Of a DNA stretch of 64,000 bases, positions 43,482 through 50,764 are shown one piece after another. This stretch comes from Filimonas zeae. Lineage in GTDB: Bacteria; Bacteroidota; Bacteroidia; Chitinophagales; Chitinophagaceae. Below the pieces are notes generated by a model, which was not told the DNA's origin, made no database searches, and saw only the letters and a list, made by a program, of their open reading frames with translations. Position 1 is the stretch's first letter; every line of letters starts with the position of its first letter. The position numbers and the translations under genes are program-made. The stretch spans positions 806,001-870,000 of the forward strand of contig NZ_BMIB01000004.1 in assembly GCF_014641615.1 (NCBI RefSeq), given 5' to 3'.

Positions 43482-44477
43482 TTATCGCTTTTTAACTTCA
43501 GGAATAAATATTTCAGCTATCAGTAACAGTACCAATAATATGATAAAAAACGGAAAAAGAGAAGCGTACTGACGGGCACCGCCTTTATCAGACATAGGTC
43601 TTTTATCTATGCTCGCCAGCATTTTAGCTACATCATTGGCGGTAGAAGTGGAGTGATCCAGGTGTGTATACTCCCCACCGGTTTGGGTGGCGATATTCTT
43701 TAACTCTTTCTCGTTCAAACGGGTAAGAATCATTTTACCAGCTGCATCCAGTTTGTATTCTGTAGAGCCTGGTTCTTTAATAGGCGAACCTTCCGGCGAA
43801 CCTACGCCAATAGTGAAAACAGTAATACCATTTTCCTTCAGCTGGCGCACCATTTCCGATGCTTTGGGGTCGTGGTCTTCCCCATCAGAAATCAGCACAA
43901 CCGCCTTGAATTTTTTAAACCCGTTATCCAGCGATTTGTCGCATAGCTGCAACGCATCGCCAATTACAGTACCCTGAACCGGCACTGCGTTAGGGGTAGC
44001 GTTAGATACAAACAGCTTAGCCGCAGTAATATCATCGGTAAGCGGCATTTGCAGGTAAGCCTGTCCGGCAAACAGCACCAGCCCTATCCGGTTATTGGTC
44101 ATCTGGTCCAGCAGCGTTTGCGTAAACTGACGTGCTTTTTCCAAACGGCTGGGCTTGGCATCTTCACATAGCATGCTCTTACTTACGTCCAGCGCTATCA
44201 TTACATCAATACCGGCTTTCTTTTCATCACTGGAAAAAAACGGGGTTCTGAAGTTTACCAGCGCCAGAATACCCATGGTAAGGGCAATCATCAGCAGCAC
44301 AAATTTGGCTACATACTGGCGGGGACCATATTCACGGGTGAGTAAATTGATCAGTTTGGCATCACCAAGTTTGGCCTTCACCTTCTTTTTCCAGCGAAGA
44401 ACCGCAACAAATATGATTACCAGGGGAATTAGGATTGCGAGTCCCAGAAAGAACTCGATACGCTCAAATGAAATCAT
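43482..44477 (-). CDS. VWA-domain membrane protein (BatA/BatB-like)
   Basis: A 331-residue protein. Hydrophobic segments flank both ends (LGLAILIPLVIIFVAVLRW at the N-terminus, LFPFFIILLVLLLIAEIFI at the C-terminus). Between them lies a von Willebrand A domain with the MIDAS motif DVSKS (DxSxS) in MIALDVSKSMLCEDAKP, and VLISDGEDHD. This matches the BatA/BatB family, thought to act in oxidative or envelope stress in Bacteroidetes. It is preceded 12 bases upstream by a class D beta-lactamase gene and followed by the TPR gene, forming one operon. Confidence 0.88.
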   Translation of the reverse strand: MISFERIEFFLGLAILIPLVIIFVAVLRWKKKVKAKLGDAKLINLLTREYGPRQYVAKFVLLMIALTMGILALVNFRTPFFSSDEKKAGIDVMIALDVSKSMLCEDAKPSRLEKARQFTQTLLDQMTNNRIGLVLFAGQAYLQMPLTDDITAAKLFVSNATPNAVPVQGTVIGDALQLCDKSLDNGFKKFKAVVLISDGEDHDPKASEMVRQLKENGITVFTIGVGSPEGSPIKEPGSTEYKLDAAGKMILTRLNEKELKNIATQTGGEYTHLDHSTSTANDVAKMLASIDKRPMSDKGGARQYASLFPFFIILLVLLLIAEIFIPEVKKR

Positions 44478-44489
44478 ATGCAGACGAAG

Positions 44490-45338
44490 TTACTTTTTAC
44501 CTTCGAAAAAGCCCATTTGTTTCAGGATACTTTTTAGGATCTGCTCACGCACCGCCTTCATATCCGTATCTTTTGTACCCTCCACATTCAGGGCAAAGAA
44601 ATAAGGGTGTTTGTTTTCTTCAATCCAGCCTACCAGCCAGCCGATAGATTTACCCTTTTCATCCATACCCCAGCCGCTTTTGTATGCAAGTATGTAATTG
44701 GCATTTCTTTCGCGCACCATCAGCTCTTTTACCACGTTCTGTGTGGTTTTTTTACGGAAAGGCAGCTGATCAAAGTATAATTTCTTAACCAGCCCTAACT
44801 CTTCATCCGGTGTTACTTTTACCGAGTTGTCCAGCCAGAAGGTATCCAGGTTGGCAGCGGTAATCTTAGCTTTTGTGTAGCGGCTGCCGTAACCCAGGCT
44901 ATCCAGCCAGCGCTGCATGGTATCTACCCCAATGCGGCGGGCCACCTCGCGGAAATAAGGCACTGCTGATACTTTAAAAGCTTCCTCCATAGTCAGGTCT
45001 TTGTTCCACTCGTGCAACGTATCGCCATTAGCCAGGGTATGCACCTGCTTATCCCAGGGAATTACCATTTTGCTGCTGCTGATAGCGCCTTTTTCCAGCC
45101 CTATTAATGCGTTTACTATTTTAAAAGTTGAGGCAGGCAGGTAGGTAGAGTCTTTAAATCTGGACAGGTTGTATACAAAAAACTGCCCCTGACCATTGTC
45201 GTACAGGCCAAAAGTGCCGGTAACATGGTTACTGTCGAAATACTTTTCAAAACTGTTCTCTACGGTAACATTATTGGGGGTACAGGAATAGCCCATTGCC
45301 AGAACTCCTGCCACTGCCAGCCAAACGAATTGCTTCAT
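44490..45338 (-). CDS. Class D (OXA-type) beta-lactamase
   Basis: A 282-residue exported serine beta-lactamase or penicillin-binding-type protein. Active-site motifs: S70-TFK73 (LPASTFKIVNALIG), S124-A-V (KVSAVPYF), the YGN motif read here as Y150-G-S (SLGYGSRYT), the KTG/KSG motif K220-SG (YKSGWGMD), and the FWLDNSVKVTP segment with the omega-loop tryptophan. A signal peptide ends near Cys19. It is the first gene of the bla-VWA-TPR operon, 12 bases before the VWA gene, with a good promoter at 45357. The YGS substitution may alter activity. Confidence 0.9.
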   Translation of the reverse strand: MKQFVWLAVAGVLAMGYSCTPNNVTVENSFEKYFDSNHVTGTFGLYDNGQGQFFVYNLSRFKDSTYLPASTFKIVNALIGLEKGAISSSKMVIPWDKQVHTLANGDTLHEWNKDLTMEEAFKVSAVPYFREVARRIGVDTMQRWLDSLGYGSRYTKAKITAANLDTFWLDNSVKVTPDEELGLVKKLYFDQLPFRKKTTQNVVKELMVRERNANYILAYKSGWGMDEKGKSIGWLVGWIEENKHPYFFALNVEGTKDTDMKAVREQILKSILKQMGFFEGKK

Positions 45339-45356
45339 ACGATCCTATTATGGCCG

Positions 45357-45387
45357 CAAAAGTAACCTGAAGCAAGCCAAAAGTCAA
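45357..45387 (-). promoter_or_regulatory. Promoter of the bla-VWA-TPR operon
   Basis: On the minus strand TTG (complement at 45385-45387), 20 bases, then TACTTTTG (complement at 45357-45364), fitting TTG-N17-20-TAnnTTTG. It predicts a leader of about 12-15 nt before the ATG at 45338. Confidence 0.7.
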
Positions 45388-45460
45388 AAGTAGTTCATCC
45401 CCTACCCCTCTCCGCAGCTTTTGCTGTCATCCACTTGTGACAAGAGAAGGTAAAAGGGAG

Positions 45461-45524
45461 GATAACCCAGTGATAACCCAGTAATGACCCAGTGATAATC
45501 CAGTCTATAGGCAACTGGGTTATC
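45461..45524. repeat. 11-bp tandem repeat array with an inverted copy
   Basis: Four back-to-back 11-mers: GATAACCCAGT (45461-45471), GATAACCCAGT (45472-45482), AATGACCCAGT (45483-45493), GATAATCCAGT (45494-45504), then the exact inverted copy ACTGGGTTATC at 45514-45524. A period of 11 bp puts the units on the same DNA face. It sits about 75-120 bp upstream of the bla operon promoter in a 385-base intergenic region with no credible gene. It could be an upstream operator array. Confidence 0.8.
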
Positions 45525-45663
45525 TCCGGCTTATCTCTGGTGTAACTATGGGTTATCCTGTCCGAAAGACAGGATATAGATAAGGCCGCCCATGAGGGAA
45601 ACAGGTCTGTCAGGTAGGGAAATACACAGGTTAGCATGGCTTCTTCCACAGAAAAGTCATATA

Positions 45664-45694
45664 AAAAGCCACCTCTTTAGCTGAGGTGGCCTTT
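45664..45694 (-). terminator. Terminator downstream of kbl
   Basis: GCCACCTC / GAGGTGGC stem extended by AAAA/TTTT on both sides, 30-60 bases beyond the kbl stop at 45724. Symmetric A/T flanks would let it act in either direction. Confidence 0.75.
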
Positions 45695-45723
45695 TAAAGT
45701 GGTTTACCCTATCAGGATATCCC

Positions 45724-46911
45724 CTATTTGAGTACGCCTAATTCTTTTCCTACCCTGGTAAAGGCCGAAATAGCCTTATCCAGGTGCTGCTGCTCATGCC
45801 CGGCACTCAGCTGTACGCGAATGCGCGCCTGCCCTTTTGCCACCACCGGGAAGAAGAAGCCGATTACATAAATACCTTCTTCCAGCAGTTTAGCTGCAAA
45901 ATTCTGGGCTACTACCGCGTCGTACAGCATTATTGGTACAATCGGGTGCTCTCCGGGTTTAATGTCAAAACCGGCGGCAGTCATTTTCTCCCGGAAGTAT
46001 TTGGTATTAAACTCCAGTTTATCGCGCAGCTCGGTGGTTTCTGTTAACATATCCAATACCGCAATAGAAGCGCCCACAATGCTGGGGGCCACAGTGTTGG
46101 AAAACAGATAAGGGCGTGAACGCTGGCGCAGCATTTCAATAACCTCTTTACGCCCGCTGGTAAAACCACCGGATGCGCCACCCAATGCTTTACCCAGGGT
46201 ACCGGTAATTATATCAATACGGCCCATTACACCGCGGTGCTCGTGCGTACCACGGCCGGTTTTACCCAGGAAACCGGAGGAATGACATTCGTCAATCATT
46301 ACAATAGCATCGTACTTATCGGCCAGATCGCAGATTTTGTCTAATTGGGCAATAGTACCATCCATGCTGAAAGAACCATCGGTAACAATTATACGGCTGC
46401 GCAGGCTGGCAGTTTCCTGCAGTTTGGCTTCCAGATCGGCCATATCGTTGTGCTTATAGCGGTAGCGCTGTGCTTTACACAAACGAACGCCATCTATAAT
46501 AGAAGCGTGGTTCAGCTCATCACTGATAATAGCGTCCTGCTCGTTAAACAGGGGCTCAAACACACCGCCATTGGCATCAAAGGCTGCTGCATACAGAATG
46601 GTATCTTCCGTACCCAGAAACTGTGCAATCTTCTGCTCCAGTTCTTTGTGTATATCCTGTGTACCACAGATAAACCGTACGCTGCTCATGCCGTAACCGT
46701 GCGAGTCGATGGCTTTGTGCGCTGCTTCAATTACTTTAGGATGGGAAGAAAGCCCCAGATAGTTGTTAGCACAGAAATTAAGTACGGTTTTACCGTTTAC
46801 TACAATTTCAGCCCCTTGTTCGCTGGTAATAATGCGCTCTTTTTTCATCAGACCTGCTGCATCAATTTCTTTCAGCTCCTGTTGTAACCGGTTTATTAAG
46901 TTTTCGTTCAT
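45724..46911 (-). CDS. kbl: Glycine C-acetyltransferase (2-amino-3-ketobutyrate CoA ligase) Kbl
   Basis: A 395-residue PLP enzyme of the alpha-oxoamine synthase family, converting 2-amino-3-ketobutyrate and CoA into glycine and acetyl-CoA in threonine degradation. The PLP lysine is K241 in ITGTLGKALGGASGGF; VMIDECHSSGFLGKTGRG and GMSSVRFICGTQDIHKEL are the family blocks. The usual partner threonine dehydrogenase (tdh) is not adjacent. The gene has its own promoter (46937-46964) and terminator, so it is a single unit. Confidence 0.95.
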   Translation of the reverse strand: MNENLINRLQQELKEIDAAGLMKKERIITSEQGAEIVVNGKTVLNFCANNYLGLSSHPKVIEAAHKAIDSHGYGMSSVRFICGTQDIHKELEQKIAQFLGTEDTILYAAAFDANGGVFEPLFNEQDAIISDELNHASIIDGVRLCKAQRYRYKHNDMADLEAKLQETASLRSRIIVTDGSFSMDGTIAQLDKICDLADKYDAIVMIDECHSSGFLGKTGRGTHEHRGVMGRIDIITGTLGKALGGASGGFTSGRKEVIEMLRQRSRPYLFSNTVAPSIVGASIAVLDMLTETTELRDKLEFNTKYFREKMTAAGFDIKPGEHPIVPIMLYDAVVAQNFAAKLLEEGIYVIGFFFPVVAKGQARIRVQLSAGHEQQHLDKAISAFTRVGKELGVLK

Positions 46912-46936
46912 AGTGTTCTGTTATTTTAAAGCGCAG

Positions 46937-46964
46937 CAAAGGTAGGGGAAAGGTATATAGTCAA
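46937..46964 (-). promoter_or_regulatory. Promoter of kbl
   Basis: Minus-strand TTG, 17 bases, TACCTTTG: an exact match to the Bacteroidetes consensus, about 26 bases before the kbl ATG at 46911. Confidence 0.7.
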
Positions 46965-47094
46965 TTCCCACCATTTTTCCCGTGATTTTTCACACTTTCC
47001 CGTTAAGGCTTTGCAAAAAGTCGGTAAAATGGAAAATAATTCCCCCCGGAGTAACATTTTCAATCTACCTTCGTTGTACCCGAAAACACTTGAT

Positions 47095-47334
47095 ATGCAA
47101 ACCAGACATTTACTTCAGTCACTCTTCGTTGTAGCCATATGTGCCGCTGCCTTAGCAGGCTCATACCACTATAGCAAAGTGTTACATAAAAGATACCTGG
47201 CAACAGACGTGAAGGATGATAATTCCACACGCACGCAGCAGGGTACCCCCGCACAGGCTGAGGAAAAGGCCGAAACGGTAGGACACATCTTCTGGGAATC
47301 AGTCACCCGGCTGATTGTTTCCGCTAAAAAATAA
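47095..47334 (+). CDS. Small membrane or exported protein
   Basis: A 79-residue protein. An N-terminal hydrophobic segment (SLFVVAICAAALAGSYHYSK) gives one membrane anchor or an uncleaved signal peptide; the rest is charged (RYLATDVKDDNSTRT) and ends in FWESVTRLIVSAKK. No family is recognised. A better start than the upstream ATG at 47011 because the extension runs through the promoter region. A terminator follows immediately, so it is a single gene. Confidence 0.5.
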   Translation: MQTRHLLQSLFVVAICAAALAGSYHYSKVLHKRYLATDVKDDNSTRTQQGTPAQAEEKAETVGHIFWESVTRLIVSAKK

Positions 47335-47336
47335 CT

Positions 47337-47365
47337 TCCCCCGAAATTCGGGGGATTTTTTTTTG
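47337..47365 (+). terminator. Terminator of the small membrane gene
   Basis: TCCCCCGAA / TTCGGGGGA, a near-perfect 9-bp stem with a 1-base loop extension, followed by a nine-T run. Confidence 0.85.
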
Positions 47366-47445
47366 ACTTTGCTGTAACTTATTCTTTTGTTGCCCGTAAC
47401 ACATACAGAAAAGCAGGAAACTAAAGCGAACCACATTTACTGTTT

Positions 47446-47931
47446 ATGACAGAAAGAGAGTATAATGATTGTGTAAACCTATATGCCGACAACGTGTTCC
47501 GGTTTATTATAAAAAATATCCGGCACGAGGAAGACGCGAGGGACATTGTACAAACCGCATTTGAAAAAATGTGGCGCAACCGCGATACTGTTGAAACAGA
47601 AAAAAGCAAGTCGTATTTGTTTACTATTGCTTACAACCAGATGATTGATCATCTTCGCAAAACCAAACGCGTATCGTTAAAGGAGGATTTTTCTACAGAC
47701 GGGCGTACGCAGGAGCAGCCTGCCCCCCAGATGAGACAAACCCTTCAGACAGCCCTGAACCGGCTGAACGAAACACAACGCAGCCTGGTAATGCTGAAGG
47801 ATTATGAGGGGTATAGCTATGAAGAGATAGGGCAGATAACCGGGCTGAACGAAAGTCAGGTAAAAGTATATCTGCACCGTGCCAGAGTGTCGCTGAAAAA
47901 TTATTTGGTAAGTCCTGAAAACGTAATGTAG
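47446..47931 (+). CDS. ECF-type RNA polymerase sigma factor
   Basis: A 161-residue sigma-70 family protein with the ECF layout. Region 2 is FRFIIKNIRHEEDARDIVQTAFEKMW and region 4 is LVMLKDYEGYSYEEIGQITG followed by LNESQVKVYLHRARVSLKNY. It is followed at once (2-base gap) by an anti-sigma-like membrane protein and then an outer-membrane protein, the classical Bacteroidetes ECF regulatory trio. It drives transcription in response to a signal sensed through the anti-sigma partner. Confidence 0.9.
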   Translation: MTEREYNDCVNLYADNVFRFIIKNIRHEEDARDIVQTAFEKMWRNRDTVETEKSKSYLFTIAYNQMIDHLRKTKRVSLKEDFSTDGRTQEQPAPQMRQTLQTALNRLNETQRSLVMLKDYEGYSYEEIGQITGLNESQVKVYLHRARVSLKNYLVSPENVM

Positions 47932-47932
47932 C

Positions 47933-49084
47933 ATGTTGATTAACCGCCATAATTATGAAGAGTATTTTCTGATGTATGTTGACAATGAGCTCAACATGCA
48001 CCAGCGGATAGAGGTGGAACTCTTTGTAGAACAGCATCCTGATCTGGCGGGGGAGCTCACTGCCCTACAGGAAGCTGTGTTATTGCCGGAGCCTGATATT
48101 ACTTTCCAGCACAAAAACAGCCTGTTTAAACAGGAAAAGGAAGGCCTTACAAAGGAGAACTGTGAAGCGCAGTTTTTGCTATACATAGATAATGAGCTTA
48201 CAGAAGAAGCCCGCCGTAAAGTAGAGGCATTTGTACAGCAGCATCCTGAGCAGCAGACACAGTTGACGCAATTGCAGCAGGCGGTATTAACGCCTGAACC
48301 GGTTGTGTTTGCCAACAAGAAAATACTTTACCGGAAAGAGAAAGAGAGAAGGGTAATTACACTGGCGTGGAGCCGGCTGGCAATAGCTGCTGCACTGCTG
48401 GGCGTAACAGCCACTGCAGGCTGGTGGTTTATGCGCAATGATGCGCCCGGCCATAATCCGGTAGCGGTAGTTGCAGATACTCCGGCGCAAGGCAGTAACC
48501 GTCCTGGCCAGGTACCCGGTAACCAAACCCATACAGGCAGCGCCACAATCACAGAGCAACTGGCAAAAGCACAGCAACAGGCAAACAAACCTTCCACACC
48601 ATCCAATGGTGCGGACAACCATACCGCCACAACGGATAAAACAACAGTGCCTGTTACAGGAGAAAATTATATTGCTGCTGCGCCTGCACACAACCATACA
48701 GCCGTAAAAAACAATACGGCTACAATACCCGCCAATGCCAATACTGCACGGCCGGTTAGTACAGACCTGTCTACATTACAAGCAGGCAATGAAACTGCTA
48801 TTGCTTACCAGCCGCCCACACAGGTAACTGTTACAGCAGACATTGCAGCAGTTAAAACCGATATACCACCTGCTGCCACTACAAAGCCAACAGCAGCACG
48901 GTTAACCATTATAAATGAGCCCAATAAAACAATCGCCTATAAAGAGCTGGATACCAGCGAAGACGACCAGAGCCTGTACGTAGGCTCGCTGGAACTGAAC
49001 CGCAATAAAGTAAAAGGCATTCTCAGAAAAGCAGGCCGCATGCTTGGGGCCAAAGCGAAAGCTGTAACAGAAGAAAATCTTTAA
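47933..49084 (+). CDS. Anti-sigma-factor-like membrane protein with a duplicated N-terminal domain
   Basis: A 383-residue protein whose N-terminus contains two homologous copies: residues 8-69 (YEEYFLMYVDNELNMHQRIE, ending HKNSLFKQEK) and 77-138 (CEAQFLLYIDNELTEEARRK, ending NKKILYRKEK). Both carry the YxDNEL and EQHPDL motifs of zinc-independent anti-sigma N-domains. A transmembrane helix follows at about 144-167 (LAWSRLAIAAALLGVTATAG), then a Thr/Ala/Pro-rich periplasmic linker and a C-terminal helix. Immediately downstream of the ECF sigma, so it probably sequesters it. The tandem duplication is unusual. Confidence 0.7.
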   Translation: MLINRHNYEEYFLMYVDNELNMHQRIEVELFVEQHPDLAGELTALQEAVLLPEPDITFQHKNSLFKQEKEGLTKENCEAQFLLYIDNELTEEARRKVEAFVQQHPEQQTQLTQLQQAVLTPEPVVFANKKILYRKEKERRVITLAWSRLAIAAALLGVTATAGWWFMRNDAPGHNPVAVVADTPAQGSNRPGQVPGNQTHTGSATITEQLAKAQQQANKPSTPSNGADNHTATTDKTTVPVTGENYIAAAPAHNHTAVKNNTATIPANANTARPVSTDLSTLQAGNETAIAYQPPTQVTVTADIAAVKTDIPPAATTKPTAARLTIINEPNKTIAYKELDTSEDDQSLYVGSLELNRNKVKGILRKAGRMLGAKAKAVTEENL

Positions 49085-49106
49085 TACTCAATCAAAACGA
49101 ACCACC

Positions 49107-50006
49107 ATGAAAAGGTTATTTGTGATGATAGCAGTGGCTACCCTTACTGCATTATCCACCTATGCTCAAACTGACAGCACGCAGGCGAATGCGCCGGACA
49201 CCATCCGTGTTGGCGGCTTTATTATCGTAAAAAAGAACAAAGAAAGTTCTGCCAAAGAAGATAACAACTCCAGGAACTTTAATATCACCTTCAGAAAGCG
49301 TTATAAAACACGCAACAGCAACGTAACTACCAACTGGCTGATACTGGACCTGGGCTTTGCCAACTGGCGCGACAAGACTGATTACAACGGCCCTGCCTTT
49401 ACCAACCAAACGGCTAACAGCGGCTTTATCCGTAATATTCCTTACGGCAGCCAGGCGTCTAACCCGGTTACTGAAAACAGCTTCAACCTCAACACCGGTA
49501 AATCATCCAACGTTAACATCTGGTTCTTTATGCAGAAAAGAAACATTGTGAAGCATGTACTGAATCTGAAGTATGGTTTAGGACTGGAGATGTATAACTA
49601 CCGCTTTGAAACCAATGTAAGCTTCAGAAACTCGCCTGCACCGTTTGTATTTAACGATTCTATCAGCTTCTCTAAAAACAAGCTGTATGCAGGATATCTT
49701 ACCATTCCGTTTATGCTGAATATTAATCCGTTTCCTAACTCACGCAAAGGCTTTAACCTGAGTGCGGGTGTTAGCGCAGGTTATCTGATAGCCAGCCGCA
49801 ACAAACAGATCAGTGATGAGCGCGGCAAGCAAAAAATACGCGGCAACCTGAACATGGAACCCTGGCGCCTGGCTGCTGTGGGTGAAGTTGGATTAGGCCC
49901 TGTACGTGTATATGGATCATACAGCCTGAACACCCTGATGAAAGAAAGCAAAACAGGATTAAAACAATACCCATATGTAGTGGGCTTACGCTTAAGCAGT
50001 TTCTAA
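49107..50006 (+). CDS. Outer-membrane beta-barrel protein
   Basis: A 299-residue exported protein (signal peptide MKRLFVMIAVATLTALSTYA). The mature part has the alternating hydrophobic/aromatic pattern of a small outer-membrane porin or OMP_b-brl family, with the usual C-terminal strand LKQYPYVVGLRLSSF ending in Phe. It is third in the sigma/anti-sigma/OMP module and is followed by a strong terminator. The substrate or signal it senses cannot be told from sequence. Confidence 0.7.
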   Translation: MKRLFVMIAVATLTALSTYAQTDSTQANAPDTIRVGGFIIVKKNKESSAKEDNNSRNFNITFRKRYKTRNSNVTTNWLILDLGFANWRDKTDYNGPAFTNQTANSGFIRNIPYGSQASNPVTENSFNLNTGKSSNVNIWFFMQKRNIVKHVLNLKYGLGLEMYNYRFETNVSFRNSPAPFVFNDSISFSKNKLYAGYLTIPFMLNINPFPNSRKGFNLSAGVSAGYLIASRNKQISDERGKQKIRGNLNMEPWRLAAVGEVGLGPVRVYGSYSLNTLMKESKTGLKQYPYVVGLRLSSF

Positions 50007-50035
50007 CTTTTTTATATTTCTCATGTGCATTATGT

Positions 50036-50062
50036 CGCCCCGGCTTACCGGGGCGTTTTTTA
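50036..50062 (+). terminator. Terminator of the sigma/anti-sigma/OMP operon
   Basis: A perfect 8-bp stem CGCCCCGG / CCGGGGCG with a CTTA loop and a T-run. Confidence 0.9.
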
Positions 50063-50136
50063 TGAAAAAAAATCCCCGTTTTATAATGAAAGGAACCATT
50101 TTTGCGTTTACTTAGAAAATAAAAAACGCAGTGATT

Positions 50137-50661
50137 ATGAAGTACTGCTTATGTGTACTCACGCTAAGCCTAATTTTTTTCAGCAGCACATCTTTTCATC
50201 GCCGGGTAGTTTCAGGAACCGGTGGCTACTACATCATCATTGACAAAAGCGATTACGAGCTTCAGGTATACGATCGTGAAGGCTGGCTGGTAAGCTATCC
50301 CGTGGTATTTGGGAATAAAGACCAGGGCGATAAATTGTATCAGGGCGACCGCCGCACACCGGAAGGCAATTTTACCATTGCCAGCAAACGGGTGCATGAA
50401 AAGTGGGATCGTATGATGCTGCTGGATTATCCCACCCCTGTTGACGTAGAAAACTTTAATAAAAGAAAGCAACAGGGCTTAATACCCGCAGGCGCTACAT
50501 TGGGTGGTGGCATAGGCATACACGGCACCTGGCCGCATGAAGATTATGCTATTGACCGCTACCTGAACTGGACGCAGGGTTGCATAAGCATGAAAAATAC
50601 AGACGTGGAAGACATGTACCGCTTTATTCCCGTTGGCACAAGGGTTACCATCAGAAAATAA
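50137..50661 (+). CDS. L,D-transpeptidase family protein
   Basis: A 174-residue YkuD-fold cell-wall enzyme. A signal peptide (MKYCLCVLTLSLIFFSSTS) is followed by the catalytic domain, with the conserved HGT in IGIHGTWPHED (H129) and the nucleophile C149 in WTQGCISM. Such enzymes crosslink peptidoglycan 3-3 bonds or anchor proteins. The ATG at 50137 is preferred over a GTG at 50131. The gene is single and bounded by terminators. Confidence 0.9.
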   Translation: MKYCLCVLTLSLIFFSSTSFHRRVVSGTGGYYIIIDKSDYELQVYDREGWLVSYPVVFGNKDQGDKLYQGDRRTPEGNFTIASKRVHEKWDRMMLLDYPTPVDVENFNKRKQQGLIPAGATLGGGIGIHGTWPHEDYAIDRYLNWTQGCISMKNTDVEDMYRFIPVGTRVTIRK

Positions 50662-50674
50662 TAAGAACTTACAT

Positions 50675-50713
50675 AAAAGAGGGGAGCGTCTTTACCAGAT
50701 GCTCCCCTCTTTT
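50675..50713. terminator. Bidirectional terminator between the L,D-transpeptidase and serS
   Basis: A perfect 13-bp stem AAAAGAGGGGAGC / GCTCCCCTCTTTT with a 13-base loop. Confidence 0.9.
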
Positions 50714-50764
50714 ATTTCAGCAGGCGAGCTTTCGTCCCCCTGCGTTTTACTATTATATCAGCCC

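Noticed and set aside
45461..45524. CRISPR-like repeat array
   Set aside because: Units are 11 bp and contiguous with no spacers; no cas genes in the window.
45395..45649. 84-codon minus-strand frame in the bla-kbl intergenic region
   Set aside because: It runs across the 11-bp repeat array, has no signal, no conserved-looking core and no promoter; repeat-derived translation.
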